Positions 63,723 through 64,000 of a stretch of DNA of 64,000 bases are shown here, piece by piece. The notes under the pieces are model-generated. The model made no database searches. It saw only the letters and a list, made by a program, of their open reading frames with translations, and was not told the DNA's origin. The translations under genes were made by a program, and so were the position numbers. Source of the stretch: Rhyzopertha dominica. Its lineage: Eukaryota; Arthropoda; Insecta; Coleoptera; Bostrichidae. Location of the stretch: positions 17,298,001-17,362,000 of the forward strand of contig QCXZ01000001.1 of assembly GCA_025024175.1 (NCBI GenBank), read 5' to 3'. Every line of letters begins with the position of its first letter. Within the stretch, counting starts at the first letter, position 1.

Positions 63723-63793
63723 GACAAAATAGCTAGATGACAAAATAGCTTGCAACAAAATAGCTCTGACAAAATAGCTGCGACAAAATAGCG
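63723..63793. repeat. Degenerate tandem repeat of GACAAAATAGCT
   Basis: Five copies of (G/A)ACAAAATAGC(T/G) start at 63723, 63739, 63754, 63768 and 63782, at spacings of 16, 15, 14 and 14 bases. The core is well kept while the two-to-four-base spacers vary. Function unknown. Confidence 0.85.
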
Positions 63794-64000
63794 CAACATA
63801 AAAAAATCCTACAAATGAGTAAACACTTTTTAATTTCGTGCGCATAGCTAATGCTACCAAGAAAGCAAATTCATATATTCGAAATCTTACTCACTTCTCA
63901 TAAGTTTTAAAGTGTTCCAATGCTTAGGGTGTTAATGTATATATGTTTCATTAACAAATTACTTACTGTACTTAAAATTGTGTAGGTAGATATCTTGCTG

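Noticed and set aside
1..64000. CRISPR arrays, operons, ribosome binding sites, phage or plasmid genes
   Set aside because: None seen. The spliced gene, long introns and eukaryotic transposons make a bacterial or phage origin untenable.

Overview
This is a eukaryotic, AT-rich genomic window carrying one recognisable host gene spread over more than 41 kb. Single ambiguous bases (n) are scattered through it, there is no bacterial-style gene packing, and nearly all the space is intronic or intergenic DNA full of decayed transposable elements. The gene is a group B Sox transcription factor, most likely insect Sox21b, so the organism is most likely an insect. Very long introns point to a fairly large genome; the order cannot be fixed from sequence alone.

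Three exons of the Sox gene are on the + strand. Exon A (13434-13628) encodes the C-terminal half of the HMG box plus the RRKPKT linker. Exon B (35587-35741) encodes an Ala-rich segment. Exon C (54312-54869) encodes the Tyr/Ser-rich C-terminal domain, ending in EFRRPLTVIF and a stop. The splice phases agree (phase 1, phase 1, phase 0), giving 302 contiguous residues. The first half of the HMG box and the N-terminus are not in the window. Bases 1-13433 are therefore probably intron interrupting the HMG box, and the first exon(s) lie upstream. The two complete introns are about 22.0 kb and 18.6 kb. A 3' UTR of uncertain length follows exon C, with several AATAAA signals up to about 57.4 kb.

The rest is repeats. 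Recognisable ones are: non-LTR retrotransposon fragments on the - strand (6967-7164, 26990-27470, 30640-31930); three dead mariner-family transposases (28130-29140 and 37490-38260 on -, 40260-41180 on +); remnants of P-like elements with a THAP DNA-binding domain (24075-24590, 31975-32584, 44877-45825); two very large palindromic foldback elements flanked by TA (7385-8324 and 14356-16186); several smaller inverted-repeat MITE-like elements (51444-51750, 52153-52380, 53258-53495, 58883-59467); and a probable solo LTR (60143-60595).

Possible cis-regulatory DNA includes a cluster of Sox core sites at 9331-9592, upstream of the HMG exon, and a few complex non-repetitive intronic blocks. I see no tRNA, rRNA, CRISPR array or second host gene. 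I found no clearly new biological system. The best leads are the giant hairpin-forming elements inside a transcribed regulatory gene, the possible Sox autoregulatory cluster, and the P-like THAP copies in inverted orientation.
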